Part shown: piece after piece, positions 35,706-44,451 of the stretch
How the letters are laid out: every line of letters starts with the position of its first letter
How positions within the stretch are numbered: the first letter of the stretch is position 1
Assembly (NCBI GenBank): GCA_021733835.1
Contig: JAIPKD010000019.1
Coordinates: forward strand, 1-45,123
Source of the DNA: Verrucomicrobiota bacterium
Lineage (GTDB): Bacteria; Verrucomicrobiota; Verrucomicrobiia; Limisphaerales; JAIPKD01
Length of the DNA: 45,123 bases
Direction: 5' to 3'
Position numbers and translations under genes: made by a program
The notes under the pieces: generated by a model
Database searches by the model: none
The model's input: only the letters and a program-made list of their open reading frames with translations
Told to the model about the DNA's origin: nothing

Positions 35706-36635
35706 ATGAATACAAACATCACAAGACGGAGTTTCCTCAAGAATTCAGCGCTCGCGGCCATGACGACCACCGGATTCAGTATCACCGGCATAACCCGCAC
35801 AAGCGCGGTCACGCCGTTTAAAAGACCGGCGCCGCCCAGATTCCTCCTCAGCCTGGCCGCCTATTCGTTCCGGAAATATTTCAATCATTCAGACGCAGAG
35901 AAGCGGATAGACCTTTTCGACTTTATCGATTTCTGTTCCGAACACGGCTGCATAGGCACCGAATTAACATCCTATTACTTCCCGCCGAACCCCAAGGCTG
36001 AATTCCTTCTCAATATCAAGCGTCACGCCTTCCTCCGCGGCACACCGATCAGCGGCACGGCGGTAGGAAACGACTTTACGGTCGAACAAGGCGAAAAACG
36101 CAATGCACAAATCCGGATGGTGAAGAACTGGATAGATAACGCGGCGATTATGGGCGCACCGCATATTCGCGTCTTCGCCGGCAACGTCAAAAACGGTCAG
36201 ACCAGACAACAGGCATTCAAGCTCTGCGTCGAAGCGCTCGAGGAATGTTCGGAATACGCCGCCGGCAAAGGCGTGTTCCTCGGCCTGGAAAACCACGGCG
36301 GTATAGTCTCCGAATCCGACGGCCTCCTCGAAATAGTCAAGGCTGTTAAAAACCCATGGTTCGGTGTCAACCTCGATACCGGTAATTTCCACACCGGCGA
36401 TCCGTACGCGGACATCGCACGTTGCGCGCCGTATGCGGTTAATGTCCAACTCAAGGTCGAAATTGCCCCACGCGGACAAGGCCGCGTGAAGGCCGATTAC
36501 AAACGCATCCGCGACATCCTGAACTCGGCCTCTTATCAGGGATACATCGCCCTCGAATACGAGGCGGCCGAAGACCCTTGGAACGCCATACCTCCGCTGC
36601 TTGATGAACTCGGCGAACTCTTTGCCTCCACATGA
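35706..36635 (+). CDS. Tat-exported sugar-phosphate isomerase/epimerase-like TIM-barrel protein
   Basis: A 309-residue AP-endonuclease-2-type TIM barrel. A twin-arginine signal T-R-R-S-F-L-K is at residues 6-12 and a hydrophobic A-rich stretch follows, so the folded protein should be exported. Metal-site candidates match the xylose-isomerase-like family: Glu195 (G-L-E-N-H-G-G), Asp224 and His229 (N-L-D-T-G-N-F-H), Gln248 and Glu284 (A-L-E-Y-E). The family interconverts sugars or sugar derivatives; the true substrate is unknown. It sits 110 bases after the permease and 143 bases before the enolase-superfamily gene, in the same direction. Confidence 0.82.
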   Translation: MNTNITRRSFLKNSALAAMTTTGFSITGITRTSAVTPFKRPAPPRFLLSLAAYSFRKYFNHSDAEKRIDLFDFIDFCSEHGCIGTELTSYYFPPNPKAEFLLNIKRHAFLRGTPISGTAVGNDFTVEQGEKRNAQIRMVKNWIDNAAIMGAPHIRVFAGNVKNGQTRQQAFKLCVEALEECSEYAAGKGVFLGLENHGGIVSESDGLLEIVKAVKNPWFGVNLDTGNFHTGDPYADIARCAPYAVNVQLKVEIAPRGQGRVKADYKRIRDILNSASYQGYIALEYEAAEDPWNAIPPLLDELGELFAST

Positions 36636-36778
36636 ACTCTTCGAAGATTTATGGGAACCGAAAGAAATCAACCAACACCGCCATAAAAACCGCAACTATC
36701 GCCTTATATTACTTGAGTCGTGTTTGATACAAATGTTTTAATACCATTTATTTATTATCATACACAAAATAATTCACT

Positions 36779-38191
36779 ATGAGTAAACCAACGGACATCC
36801 GGATCAAGGCGGCGGAGTTATTTCTGTTGCCCGTCAAAACCCGAGTGCCGCTTAAGTTCGGACACGAAACGCTCACCAGCGTCGTATGCGCCCGGGCATG
36901 TGTAACGGTCACAGACTCCCAAGGGCGTAGCGCCGCAGGCTGGGGAGAAACACCGCTCAGCGTCCAATGGGTCTGGCCCTCCTCTCTCTCCTACGAAGAA
37001 CGCCTGGGGGCGCTCGAGGACTTCTGCAAGCATATCACGAAGGCATACGTCGAGTCCGCAATAACAGGTCACCCGCTGGAGATCGGCAATAATTTCATCA
37101 TTAACGCCCTTCCCCGCCTCCTCGATTCAATTAATAAAGACAAACCGGCGCACGAATCGCGCATTCCCACACTCGCCGCCCTCGTCTGTACATCCCCATT
37201 CGACCTGGCCGCGCACGACGCATTCGGTCGCATCCACGAAAAACCGGTTTACGCCACCTACGGAGCGGACTTCCTCAGCGCCGACCTCTCGGAATTCCTC
37301 GTACCGGCGGAGGATACGGACATCTCATTCAAGGACCGCTATCCCGAAGACTTCCTCCGCATTCAAGACGCGCCCAAGCAGCTCAAGGCCTGGCACCTGG
37401 TCGGCGGACTCGATCCGCTGACGCAAAAAGACCTCCACGGCAACGAGCCTAATGACGAGCACCCGGTGTTGCTACCGGACTGGGTACAGAGAGACGGTCT
37501 TAAATGCCTGAAGATCAAACTCAGAGGCAACGATAAAGACTGGGATACCAACCGCATAGTCTCGGTCGGCAAACTGGCCATAATAATGGACGTAGACTGG
37601 TTGACGGTGGATTTCAATTGCACCGTTACCGAACCTGAATACGTCAATGAAATCCTCGACTATATCCGCGACACGTATCCAAGAATCTACGGCGCCATCC
37701 TATATGTGGAACAGCCGTTTCCTTACGATCTGGAGCGTTACCGAATCGACGTACATAGCCTATCCGCGCGAAAACCGCTGTTCCTCGATGAAAGCGCGCA
37801 CGATTGGAAAATCGTCGGTCTCGGCCGAAGACTTGGATGGACGGGTGTAGCACTCAAGACATGCAAGACTCAAACAATGGCTATTTTAACCGCCTGCTGG
37901 GCCAAAGCACACGGCATGTCGTTGATGGTACAGGACCTGACGAATCCGATGCTCGCGCAAATTCCGCACGTGCTCCTGGCGGCGCATACGGACACAATAA
38001 TGGGCGTGGAAACCAATTGCATGCAATTCTATCCCGGCGCGTCAGCCCCTGAAGCGGCGGTTCACCCCGGGCTGTTCACTCGCCGCAACGGCAAGATCGA
38101 CCTTTCAACCATTCAAGGCAACGGCTTCGGCTATCGACTCGATGAAATCAAACGTACACTACCTGAACCAGTCGCCGGCTTTGAAACATAA
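36779..38191 (+). CDS. Enolase-superfamily (mandelate racemase/muconate-lactonizing-like) enzyme
   Basis: A 470-residue cytoplasmic enzyme, longer than usual (about 360-400) because of an insertion around residues 170-240. It shows K-I-K-L-R-G with catalytic Lys245/Lys247, D-F-N (Asp278), V-E-Q-P (Glu311) and D-E-S (Asp337/Glu338) as metal ligands, and Lys360/Lys363 on the opposite face. This fits dehydratase or epimerase subgroups acting on sugar acids or dipeptides; the subgroup cannot be fixed from sequence alone. The upstream gap is very AT-rich. Neighbouring CAZymes suggest a role in sugar-acid breakdown. Confidence 0.83.
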   Translation: MSKPTDIRIKAAELFLLPVKTRVPLKFGHETLTSVVCARACVTVTDSQGRSAAGWGETPLSVQWVWPSSLSYEERLGALEDFCKHITKAYVESAITGHPLEIGNNFIINALPRLLDSINKDKPAHESRIPTLAALVCTSPFDLAAHDAFGRIHEKPVYATYGADFLSADLSEFLVPAEDTDISFKDRYPEDFLRIQDAPKQLKAWHLVGGLDPLTQKDLHGNEPNDEHPVLLPDWVQRDGLKCLKIKLRGNDKDWDTNRIVSVGKLAIIMDVDWLTVDFNCTVTEPEYVNEILDYIRDTYPRIYGAILYVEQPFPYDLERYRIDVHSLSARKPLFLDESAHDWKIVGLGRRLGWTGVALKTCKTQTMAILTACWAKAHGMSLMVQDLTNPMLAQIPHVLLAAHTDTIMGVETNCMQFYPGASAPEAAVHPGLFTRRNGKIDLSTIQGNGFGYRLDEIKRTLPEPVAGFET

Positions 38192-38283
38192 CAGACGTTT
38201 GACAAAGCGCTCCGATAACCTAGGTTTTCTGAGTGCTATGAATTTGCATAGAAAGTCAATTTAATAAAGAAATCATAAAAATC

Positions 38284-38829
38284 ATGAACACACTTACCCT
38301 TATATGCGGCCTCATTACCGCGTTAACGACATGCACGGCATTTATAGCCCTCGCTGCGGAAAATGCATTGGCCATAGGCGATACCGCACCGCTCTTTGAG
38401 GGTACAGACCAGGATAATAATTCCTGGAAACTCCAAGACCACCTCGGCAATAAAAATGTGCTCCTCTACTTCTACCCCAGGGACAATACACCCGGCTGCA
38501 CGCTCGAGGCCTGTAGCTGGCGCGACAGCATTGAACAATTCAATAACAACAATACACTCGTCGTCGGCGTCAGCTTCGATTCAGCCGAAAGCCATAGGAA
38601 ATTCATACAAAAACAGAACCTGAACTTCACATTGCTGACGGACTCCAAAGGCAAGATCGCCGATCTCTATCACGTGCGACGCGGACCGGAAACCGACCTC
38701 GCACGCCGCGTCAGTTTCCTTATCGCTAAAGACGGCAGAATCTCGCATATCACCGACACGGCATCGGCATCGACTCATGTCACAGAGATGAAAGACGCCA
38801 TATCAGACCTCGACGCCGATAATCCCTAA
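38284..38829 (+). CDS. bcp: Exported Bcp/PrxQ-type peroxiredoxin
   Basis: A thioredoxin-fold peroxidase that reduces hydroperoxides. The T-P-G-C-T-L-E-A-C motif gives peroxidatic Cys72 and resolving Cys77, five residues apart as in the atypical two-Cys PrxQ group. A hydrophobic N-terminal segment of about 24 residues (T-L-I-C-G-L-I-T-A-L) suggests export, whereas most Bcp proteins are cytoplasmic. The 181 residues include this leader. A periplasmic thiol donor would be needed. It is convergent with the GH140-like gene (19-base gap). Confidence 0.88.
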   Translation: MNTLTLICGLITALTTCTAFIALAAENALAIGDTAPLFEGTDQDNNSWKLQDHLGNKNVLLYFYPRDNTPGCTLEACSWRDSIEQFNNNNTLVVGVSFDSAESHRKFIQKQNLNFTLLTDSKGKIADLYHVRRGPETDLARRVSFLIAKDGRISHITDTASASTHVTEMKDAISDLDADNP

Positions 38830-38848
38830 CACTAAATACATCCGTCAA

Positions 38849-40585
38849 TCAACCGCCGACGGACTCGACCGGGATCGTCACGCGCGGTTGACGCTTCGGC
38901 GCTTTCCACAGCAACAATACATAATCATTGCCGCCATACCTCTCAGTGGCCGGTGTGTCGAACCTCAACAATTCCCCCTCCTCGACAGGAGATGCCGGCA
39001 TCCTTTTCCACGTGTCCGGCTGAAACCACGTCCCTCTGACATTGCCACCCAACGGCTCCGGATTAATCAACACTTGTTCGTTATCAGGCAAATAACAAAC
39101 CGCGCAATCATTGTCCGTCGTCATTGAAGCGACAATCATCTTTTGGACATCATCTTCATCCTGGACGACGAGTTCGTCCGTCGCCGGCCGTAGTTTCCAC
39201 CAATCAATATCTTGCATGAATTTGTGCATGTCCTCCATTTGGAAGCTGCCATTGTAATCTATCGCCTCCCACCAAGGTTCGGCAACACCGGTCGCATAAT
39301 GGTTAGCCGGCACCGCTTCGCGCGTCTCCCAGCTCCACACGCCGTGCGCGCCGTAGCTGACACCGGCGGTAGGTGTGGTCAGCAAGCTCAGCCAAACCGC
39401 TTGGCGCACATCATAGTCGGTCGAAGGCCTGCCACGACCGTAATTCATATGCCGCTCGTATATCGGTTCGATGTTTATCACCGGCTTCACCGGTTCATCG
39501 TCCCACTGAGTAGCCGGCTCGCCTTTCACAATCCATCCGATCGTCTCATCCCCCGAACTATGGCTGCTCTGATATCCAATAAAACTCAACCACGGTTCCG
39601 AACCGAACTCGGCCTTATGCAGCTTTCTGCCCGCCGGATGCACGGTTACCGGTCGCCGCGGATTCTCGCCGAAAACGGCGCGCCCTATCTTCCTCCAGCG
39701 CTCCGCCGCTTCCCCCGTATAATAGCCGTCGCCGGCAAACATCCAGACCACCTGATACGCGCCGTAACGCGCTACGAAATATCGGCAGAACTTGATTAAT
39801 TGATCGTCCGGCAAGTATGCGCCGGGATCAAATAACTTCCCCGACGGATGCCATTCGGCGGCCCAGCAAAATGTCGGCGAAGCAACCAAGCCCATATCAT
39901 TAATCGCCCGCAAACGTTCATCGAGCCTTTGGAAAAAATAGGGGTCCACCCTTATCTCCTCGCGCCCCGCATAGGCCTGCCGCCCCTGCGCGTCTCCTGC
40001 GGCGGCTATGTTCTGCGTACCCATGAATTGAATGACGGTGAATTCCTTTGACTTCCTGTCTCGAAGGTACTCATCCCATGCACTCTTCTTGGACAACAAG
40101 GCGCCGCCCCAACACGTATCGGACAACCAAAAAAACGGTGTGCCGTCCTCATGCTTTAGGTATGTTTCACCCTTATCCACCCGAAGCGGCCCGTGTACAT
40201 ATAACGGATTACTATCTTTGTACTCAATGCACCTGAACCAACCGTCCTGATCGTGCAAACCGCCGTTATCCGAATCCGAAGACACTGTCGTATACCGCCA
40301 AACACCCAATTCGTCAGGCGAAAACCTTACCCGCCAGACGTCCTCGCCGTCCCAGAAGGCGTCCACAGTCGTCACTTCCCCGGAAGGCGCGGTAAACCGT
40401 ACCTCGATATCCACATCCTGGAACGGATTATCGTACGACTCCGCGCTCGCAAATGCGGTCTCGTACGGTGTCCATAGACTTACCTCCGTCCCATTCTCAG
40501 CTGCATAGCTCGAAAAATTCAGCATTAGACAAATCGAGCAAGCAAGCGCCGCTCTTCCAGCCAATTCGATATTTTTCGGTTTCAT
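38849..40585 (-). CDS. Secreted GH140-like glycoside hydrolase (DUF5060-DUF4038), apiosidase family
   Basis: A 578-residue exported enzyme with a signal peptide (cleaved near S-S-Y-A-A-E, residue 29). An N-terminal DUF5060 beta-sandwich (about 35-120) precedes a DUF4038 TIM barrel (about 130-480; F-F-W-L-S-D-T-C-W-G) and a C-terminal beta domain. Candidate catalytic acids are Asp286 (W-M-F-A-G-D-G) and Glu373 (I-N-I-E-P-I-Y-E). Characterised GH140 members are apiosidases acting on rhamnogalacturonan II side chains; the actual linkage here is inferred only. It is divergent from the GH2 gene across a 258-base repeat-rich gap with a palindrome that may be a shared operator. Confidence 0.85.
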   Translation of the reverse strand: MKPKNIELAGRAALACSICLMLNFSSYAAENGTEVSLWTPYETAFASAESYDNPFQDVDIEVRFTAPSGEVTTVDAFWDGEDVWRVRFSPDELGVWRYTTVSSDSDNGGLHDQDGWFRCIEYKDSNPLYVHGPLRVDKGETYLKHEDGTPFFWLSDTCWGGALLSKKSAWDEYLRDRKSKEFTVIQFMGTQNIAAAGDAQGRQAYAGREEIRVDPYFFQRLDERLRAINDMGLVASPTFCWAAEWHPSGKLFDPGAYLPDDQLIKFCRYFVARYGAYQVVWMFAGDGYYTGEAAERWRKIGRAVFGENPRRPVTVHPAGRKLHKAEFGSEPWLSFIGYQSSHSSGDETIGWIVKGEPATQWDDEPVKPVINIEPIYERHMNYGRGRPSTDYDVRQAVWLSLLTTPTAGVSYGAHGVWSWETREAVPANHYATGVAEPWWEAIDYNGSFQMEDMHKFMQDIDWWKLRPATDELVVQDEDDVQKMIVASMTTDNDCAVCYLPDNEQVLINPEPLGGNVRGTWFQPDTWKRMPASPVEEGELLRFDTPATERYGGNDYVLLLWKAPKRQPRVTIPVESVGG

Positions 40586-40610
40586 AATTCAATACTTAAT
40601 GATATTCGCA

Positions 40611-40622
40611 ATTGTATACAAT
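40611..40622. promoter_or_regulatory. 12-base palindrome ATTGTATACAAT, candidate operator
   Basis: A perfect palindrome lies 26 bases upstream of the GH140-like start, in the divergent gap shared with the GH2 gene. Its TTGTATACAA core is of the kind bound by GntR-family repressors, though no GntR gene is in the window; the XylR-like protein at 13721 is another possible reader. The sequence is seen; the role is inferred. Confidence 0.35.
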
Positions 40623-40653
40623 GTTTTTTTTCTTTCGCGCCGATCACGGAAAT

Positions 40654-40709
40654 CGAGTACGTGAACGTGTTCGTGAACGAGTACGTGAACGAGTACGAGT
40701 ACGCGAACG
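40654..40709. repeat. Hexamer tandem repeat (CGNGNN, nine units)
   Basis: Nine consecutive hexamers keep register: CGAGTA, CGTGAA, CGTGTT, CGTGAA, CGAGTA, CGTGAA, CGAGTA, CGAGTA, CGCGAA. It is a low-complexity microsatellite-like tract. A short frame at 40621-40752 would encode an R-V-R-E-R repeat, but nothing supports translation. Confidence 0.8.
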
Positions 40710-40760
40710 CCAATGTAAACGACGTGAGGGACTTCTGATCTCAGACCGCTGACCTCCGGC

Positions 40761-40831
40761 AATATTTCATCCCTAACGCGACTTATTCTCTTTGTCGGCT
40801 TTTTGCTATAGATATTGCATCCTTATGGGAT
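40761..40831. repeat. Degenerate REP-like elements upstream of the GH2 gene
   Basis: Two decayed hairpins, ATCCC-TAAC-GCGAC (40769-40782) and ATCC-TTATG-GGAT (40819-40831), share exact words with the repeat block downstream of the GH2 gene: ATTTCATCCCTAACG (40764-40778, also 44374-44388) and GATATTGCATCCTT (40811-40824, also 44341-44354). Confidence 0.7.
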
Positions 40832-40843
40832 TTTTTTAATATA

Positions 40844-43800
40844 ATGTCTATGAAAAACACTGTTCTCGCACTGCTGTACTTGATCGCCGCGCCTTTGCTT
40901 TTATCGTCGATTTACGGCGCGGAAACGAATATCGACCTGTCGGGAAAATGGAATCTGCGTCTTGATCCCGAGGATAAGGGCGAACAAGAAGAATATTACT
41001 TAGAACAATTCCGGAAATCCATCGTCCTCCCAGGTTCCATTCAAGAGCAGGGCTTCGGTGAGGAGATTACCGTTGACACCGATTGGACCGGATCGATCAA
41101 GGACAAGTCATGGTTCACCGATGCGAAGTACAAAAAATACCGTCGTCCCGGCAACATCAAGATCCCCTTTTGGTTACAGCCTGAGAAACACTACGTGGGC
41201 GCGGCTTGGTTTCAAAGGCAAATTGAAATCCCCGAAGCATGGAACAACAAGCGCGTCTTTCTGTATCTCGAACGCCCACATTGGCAAACCATTGTTTGGA
41301 TCGACGGCGAACGCATTGGGACGTCCGACAGCTTGTCTACTCCGCATGTTTACGAACTGACCGAGCGCGCTTGTCCGGGAACGCATACACTGACTGTGCA
41401 AGTCGACAACAGCCTCATTGTCGATGTAGGGATCAACGCGCACAGCGTTACAGACCATACACAAAGCAACTGGAACGGGATCGTCGGCAAGATCAGGTTA
41501 TTCGCACGGCCACGTGTCATGATTTCCAATATCCGGATATTCCCCGACGTCGAAAACCGAGCGGCCCGGATAGAAGTGGAATTAGACAATTCCCTTGATG
41601 TTGAGAAGATAAACGGCGAATTCCGGCTCAGCGCGACCGCCGTGAATTCGGAGGCACCCTTTACCGCACCCACGAAGCAAATTAAATTCGCCTCCGGCAA
41701 GGGCGCAGGCACTGTAACGATTGATTACGAGCTCGGTGAAGACGCCCCGTTGTGGGACGAATTCGACCCCGCTCTTATCCGGCTTACAGTTGAAATGAAC
41801 GCAATTGTAAACGGCGAAAGGATGGTCGATGTTCGAGAAGCGACTTTCGGTTTGCGCGAATTTGAGACATCAGGGACGCAGTTTACCATAAACGGTCGAA
41901 CGACCTTCCTCCGCGGGACGCTCGAGTGTTGTATATTTCCTCTGACCGGATACCCACACATGGACGTATCCTCATGGAAACGGATTATTTCCACGTGCAA
42001 GGACTTTGGTCTTAATCACATGCGCTTCCACTCGTGGTGCCCGCCGGAGGCGGCATTCATAGCAGCAGATGAATTGGGATTCTATTTCCAGGTTGAATGC
42101 GGTGCATGGACGGGTATCGGTGACGGCGAGCCGATCGATGATTGGATATATGCTGAAGGCGACCGCATACTTCGCGAGTACGGCAATCATCCATCATTCG
42201 TACTGATGGCATACGGCAACGAACCAGGGGGTGAGAATCAGGAACGGTACTTATCGAACCTCGTTCGCTATTGGAAGGAGAAAGACCCCCGCCGCTTATA
42301 CACCAGCGCCGCCGGTTGGCCGCTGATTGATGACAGCGATTTCCATAACACCCCCGCGCCGAGAATTCAGCAATGGGGCCAGGGCCTTAACTCGCGAATA
42401 AATGCGAAACCACCGGAAACAGAGACCGATTACCGGGACTTTGTCGGACAATTCGACAAACCGGTTATAAGCCATGAAATAGGACAATGGTGCGTGTTCC
42501 CAAACTTCGACGAAATACCCAAGTACACAGGCGTCCTTAAGCCGAAGAACTTCGAGATATTCCGTGATTTCCTCGTACAAAACCATATGGGCGATCTCGC
42601 ACGGGAATTCCTTCGGGCCTCAGGAAAATTACAGGTGCTATGCTACAAGGAAGAAATCGAATCGGCCTTGCGAACACCCGGCTTCGGCGGATTCCAGCTC
42701 CTCGATCTGCACGACTTTCCCGGACAAGGCACGGCGCTGGTCGGCGTCCTCGATCCGTTCTGGGATACCAAAGGCTATGTAACCGCGGATGAATACAGCC
42801 GTTTCTGTGATTCAACGGTTGTCCTGCTCCGTATGCCTCGGCGTATTTATACATCCACGAATACATTTAAAGGCGTTATCGAAGTAGCGCATTTCGGAAA
42901 ACAACCGCTTGATAACGCCATTATCGTATGGAGTCTCGTCAATTCGAACGGTGAGGTCATAGAACAAGGCGAATTCCCCGAATCTACTATCCCAATCGGC
43001 AACGCGCATAAAATCGCCGATATCAAAATCGATCTCTCCACTCTCGAGACACCGGAAAAATACTCCGTGGTTGCCGGAATACGCGGCACCGATATTGAAA
43101 ACACCTGGGACATCTGGGTTTATCCTGAAAAAGTGGATTGCACGCCGCCGGAAGGACTGGTTGTTACTCAAGACCTGGACAAGCAGGCGCTCAAGGCATT
43201 GAACAACGGCGGGAAGGTGCTCCTGCTAATTCCGCCGGAATCGGTGCGCACCCCGGTTGAAATCGGTTTCTCGAGTATCTTCTGGAACACTGCCTGGACG
43301 GGTAACCAGCCGCCGCATACCCTCGGGATTTACTGTGATCCGGCCGAGCCCGCCCTCAGTCGGTTCCCGACGGAATGCCATAGCGATTGGCAATGGTGGG
43401 AGCTCATCAGTAACTCCGCCGCTATGGTTATCGATGCATTCCCTCCACGCCTGCGTCCGATAGTCACGCCTATCGATACATGGTTCAAGAGCAGGCGCCT
43501 GGCGTTGATATTCGAAGGCCGCATCGGAAAAGGGAAAATCCTTGTTTGCTCGATAGACTTAAAAACGAATCCGGCAAACCGCCCCGGCGCAAGGCAATTG
43601 CTGAAATCATTAATCGATTACATCGATTCCACGGCGTTCGATCCCGAGGTAGAACTAAACGCAAAGCAAATACGCGATATCTACACACCGCCGTTCAGCG
43701 GCGATGGCATCTCACGGGTCAGGATCAAGAATGTGCGCGCGGACAACGCGGCACCCGAGCACCCTGCATCAAACGCGTGTGACGGTGACCCCAATTCATT

Positions 43801-44146
43801 CTGGCATACCGAATGGCGACCAGACCCGCAACCGCTGCCGCATTCACTGATAGTCGATTTAGACGAGTCCAGGCGTTTGGCCGGCTTATCTGTTCTACCT
43901 AGACAAGACATGGTCAATGGACGAATACACGCCTACGAGATTTATACATCCGAGAACGACTCCTTCAACGAACCACCCGTCTGCAAAGGCAAATTCGCCA
44001 ACACCGGCAAACGGCAATATGTCGAATTCGAAAACCCCGTCAAAGCGCGCTTCGTCAAAGTCAAAGTCCTCTCGGAGGCCGGCGGAAACCAATTCACCTC
44101 GCTGGCCGAAATACGGGTGTTCCAACAATCGCCGTCCAGCCGGTAG
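40844..44146 (+). CDS. Secreted glycoside hydrolase family 2 enzyme with C-terminal F5/8 (CBM32-like) domain
   Basis: A 1100-residue exported beta-glycosidase with a signal peptide (residues 1 to about 26). The jelly-roll sugar-binding domain (about 30-225), immunoglobulin-like domain (230-340) and TIM barrel (about 345-640) follow GH2 order. The acid/base Glu460 sits in Y-G-N-E-P-G-G and the nucleophile Glu545 in S-H-E-I-G-Q-W. A C-terminal discoidin-type domain (about 955-1095; N-A-C-D-G-D-P-N-S-F-W-H-T-E-W) probably binds polysaccharide. The substrate could be a galactoside or glucuronide. Start at 40844; a second ATG two codons later is equally possible. A TATAAT overlaps the first ATG. 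The gene is bounded by REP-like repeats on both sides. Confidence 0.88.
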   Translation: MSMKNTVLALLYLIAAPLLLSSIYGAETNIDLSGKWNLRLDPEDKGEQEEYYLEQFRKSIVLPGSIQEQGFGEEITVDTDWTGSIKDKSWFTDAKYKKYRRPGNIKIPFWLQPEKHYVGAAWFQRQIEIPEAWNNKRVFLYLERPHWQTIVWIDGERIGTSDSLSTPHVYELTERACPGTHTLTVQVDNSLIVDVGINAHSVTDHTQSNWNGIVGKIRLFARPRVMISNIRIFPDVENRAARIEVELDNSLDVEKINGEFRLSATAVNSEAPFTAPTKQIKFASGKGAGTVTIDYELGEDAPLWDEFDPALIRLTVEMNAIVNGERMVDVREATFGLREFETSGTQFTINGRTTFLRGTLECCIFPLTGYPHMDVSSWKRIISTCKDFGLNHMRFHSWCPPEAAFIAADELGFYFQVECGAWTGIGDGEPIDDWIYAEGDRILREYGNHPSFVLMAYGNEPGGENQERYLSNLVRYWKEKDPRRLYTSAAGWPLIDDSDFHNTPAPRIQQWGQGLNSRINAKPPETETDYRDFVGQFDKPVISHEIGQWCVFPNFDEIPKYTGVLKPKNFEIFRDFLVQNHMGDLAREFLRASGKLQVLCYKEEIESALRTPGFGGFQLLDLHDFPGQGTALVGVLDPFWDTKGYVTADEYSRFCDSTVVLLRMPRRIYTSTNTFKGVIEVAHFGKQPLDNAIIVWSLVNSNGEVIEQGEFPESTIPIGNAHKIADIKIDLSTLETPEKYSVVAGIRGTDIENTWDIWVYPEKVDCTPPEGLVVTQDLDKQALKALNNGGKVLLLIPPESVRTPVEIGFSSIFWNTAWTGNQPPHTLGIYCDPAEPALSRFPTECHSDWQWWELISNSAAMVIDAFPPRLRPIVTPIDTWFKSRRLALIFEGRIGKGKILVCSIDLKTNPANRPGARQLLKSLIDYIDSTAFDPEVELNAKQIRDIYTPPFSGDGISRVRIKNVRADNAAPEHPASNACDGDPNSFWHTEWRPDPQPLPHSLIVDLDESRRLAGLSVLPRQDMVNGRIHAYEIYTSENDSFNEPPVCKGKFANTGKRQYVEFENPVKARFVKVKVLSEAGGNQFTSLAEIRVFQQSPSSR

Positions 44147-44451
44147 CGCCAAGTGGTTAATTGCTTAAAAAGCGATGTTTAGCAGAATTTACTCTGTGTT
44201 TAAAAGCCCAAGCCTTTCCGATGCACGCAGGTTTTCGTCATTAGAATTTCGCTTATTCGGATTAAACGCATTGCCCCGTTAGGGGCAAAATATTTGTAGC
44301 CACATCTGCCATACAAATCCATAAGTCCCTTTAGGGACGTGATATTGCATCCTTCATGCTTTTCATGGTAAACATTTCATCCCTAACGGGATTCTGTAAG
44401 GCGAAGACGGTCGGTAATCGAATGAAGCCATGGATAGGGGTTGGATAGGGG
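44147..44451. other. Intergenic region, 305 bases, between GH2 and the RAYT gene
   Basis: No gene is seen here. The first part has a small hairpin GCTT-AAA-AAGC shortly after the GH2 stop. From 44273 on it carries the REP-like block described separately. Confidence 0.6.
44273..44392. repeat. REP-like hairpin cluster next to a RAYT gene
   Basis: Three 14-base palindromes, each with a five-base stem and four-base loop: GCCCC-GTTA-GGGGC (44273-44286), GTCCC-TTTA-GGGAC (44325-44338) and ATCCC-TAAC-GGGAT (44379-44392). The third has the inverse loop sequence of the first, so it lies in opposite orientation, as in BIME-type arrays. It ends 60 bases from the RAYT stop; RAYT enzymes act on such elements. 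Confidence 0.8.

Noticed and set aside
35964-36695. 243-residue open frame on the minus strand
   Set aside because: It is antisense to the Tat-exported TIM-barrel gene, with no start signal and no family resemblance.
40654-40709. Possible CRISPR-like repeats
   Set aside because: The units are six bases with no spacers, so it is a microsatellite, and no cas genes are present.
40621-40752. 43-residue frame encoding an R-V-R-E-R repeat
   Set aside because: The repeat comes from the hexamer tract, and there is no ribosome site or family support; treated as non-coding repeat DNA.
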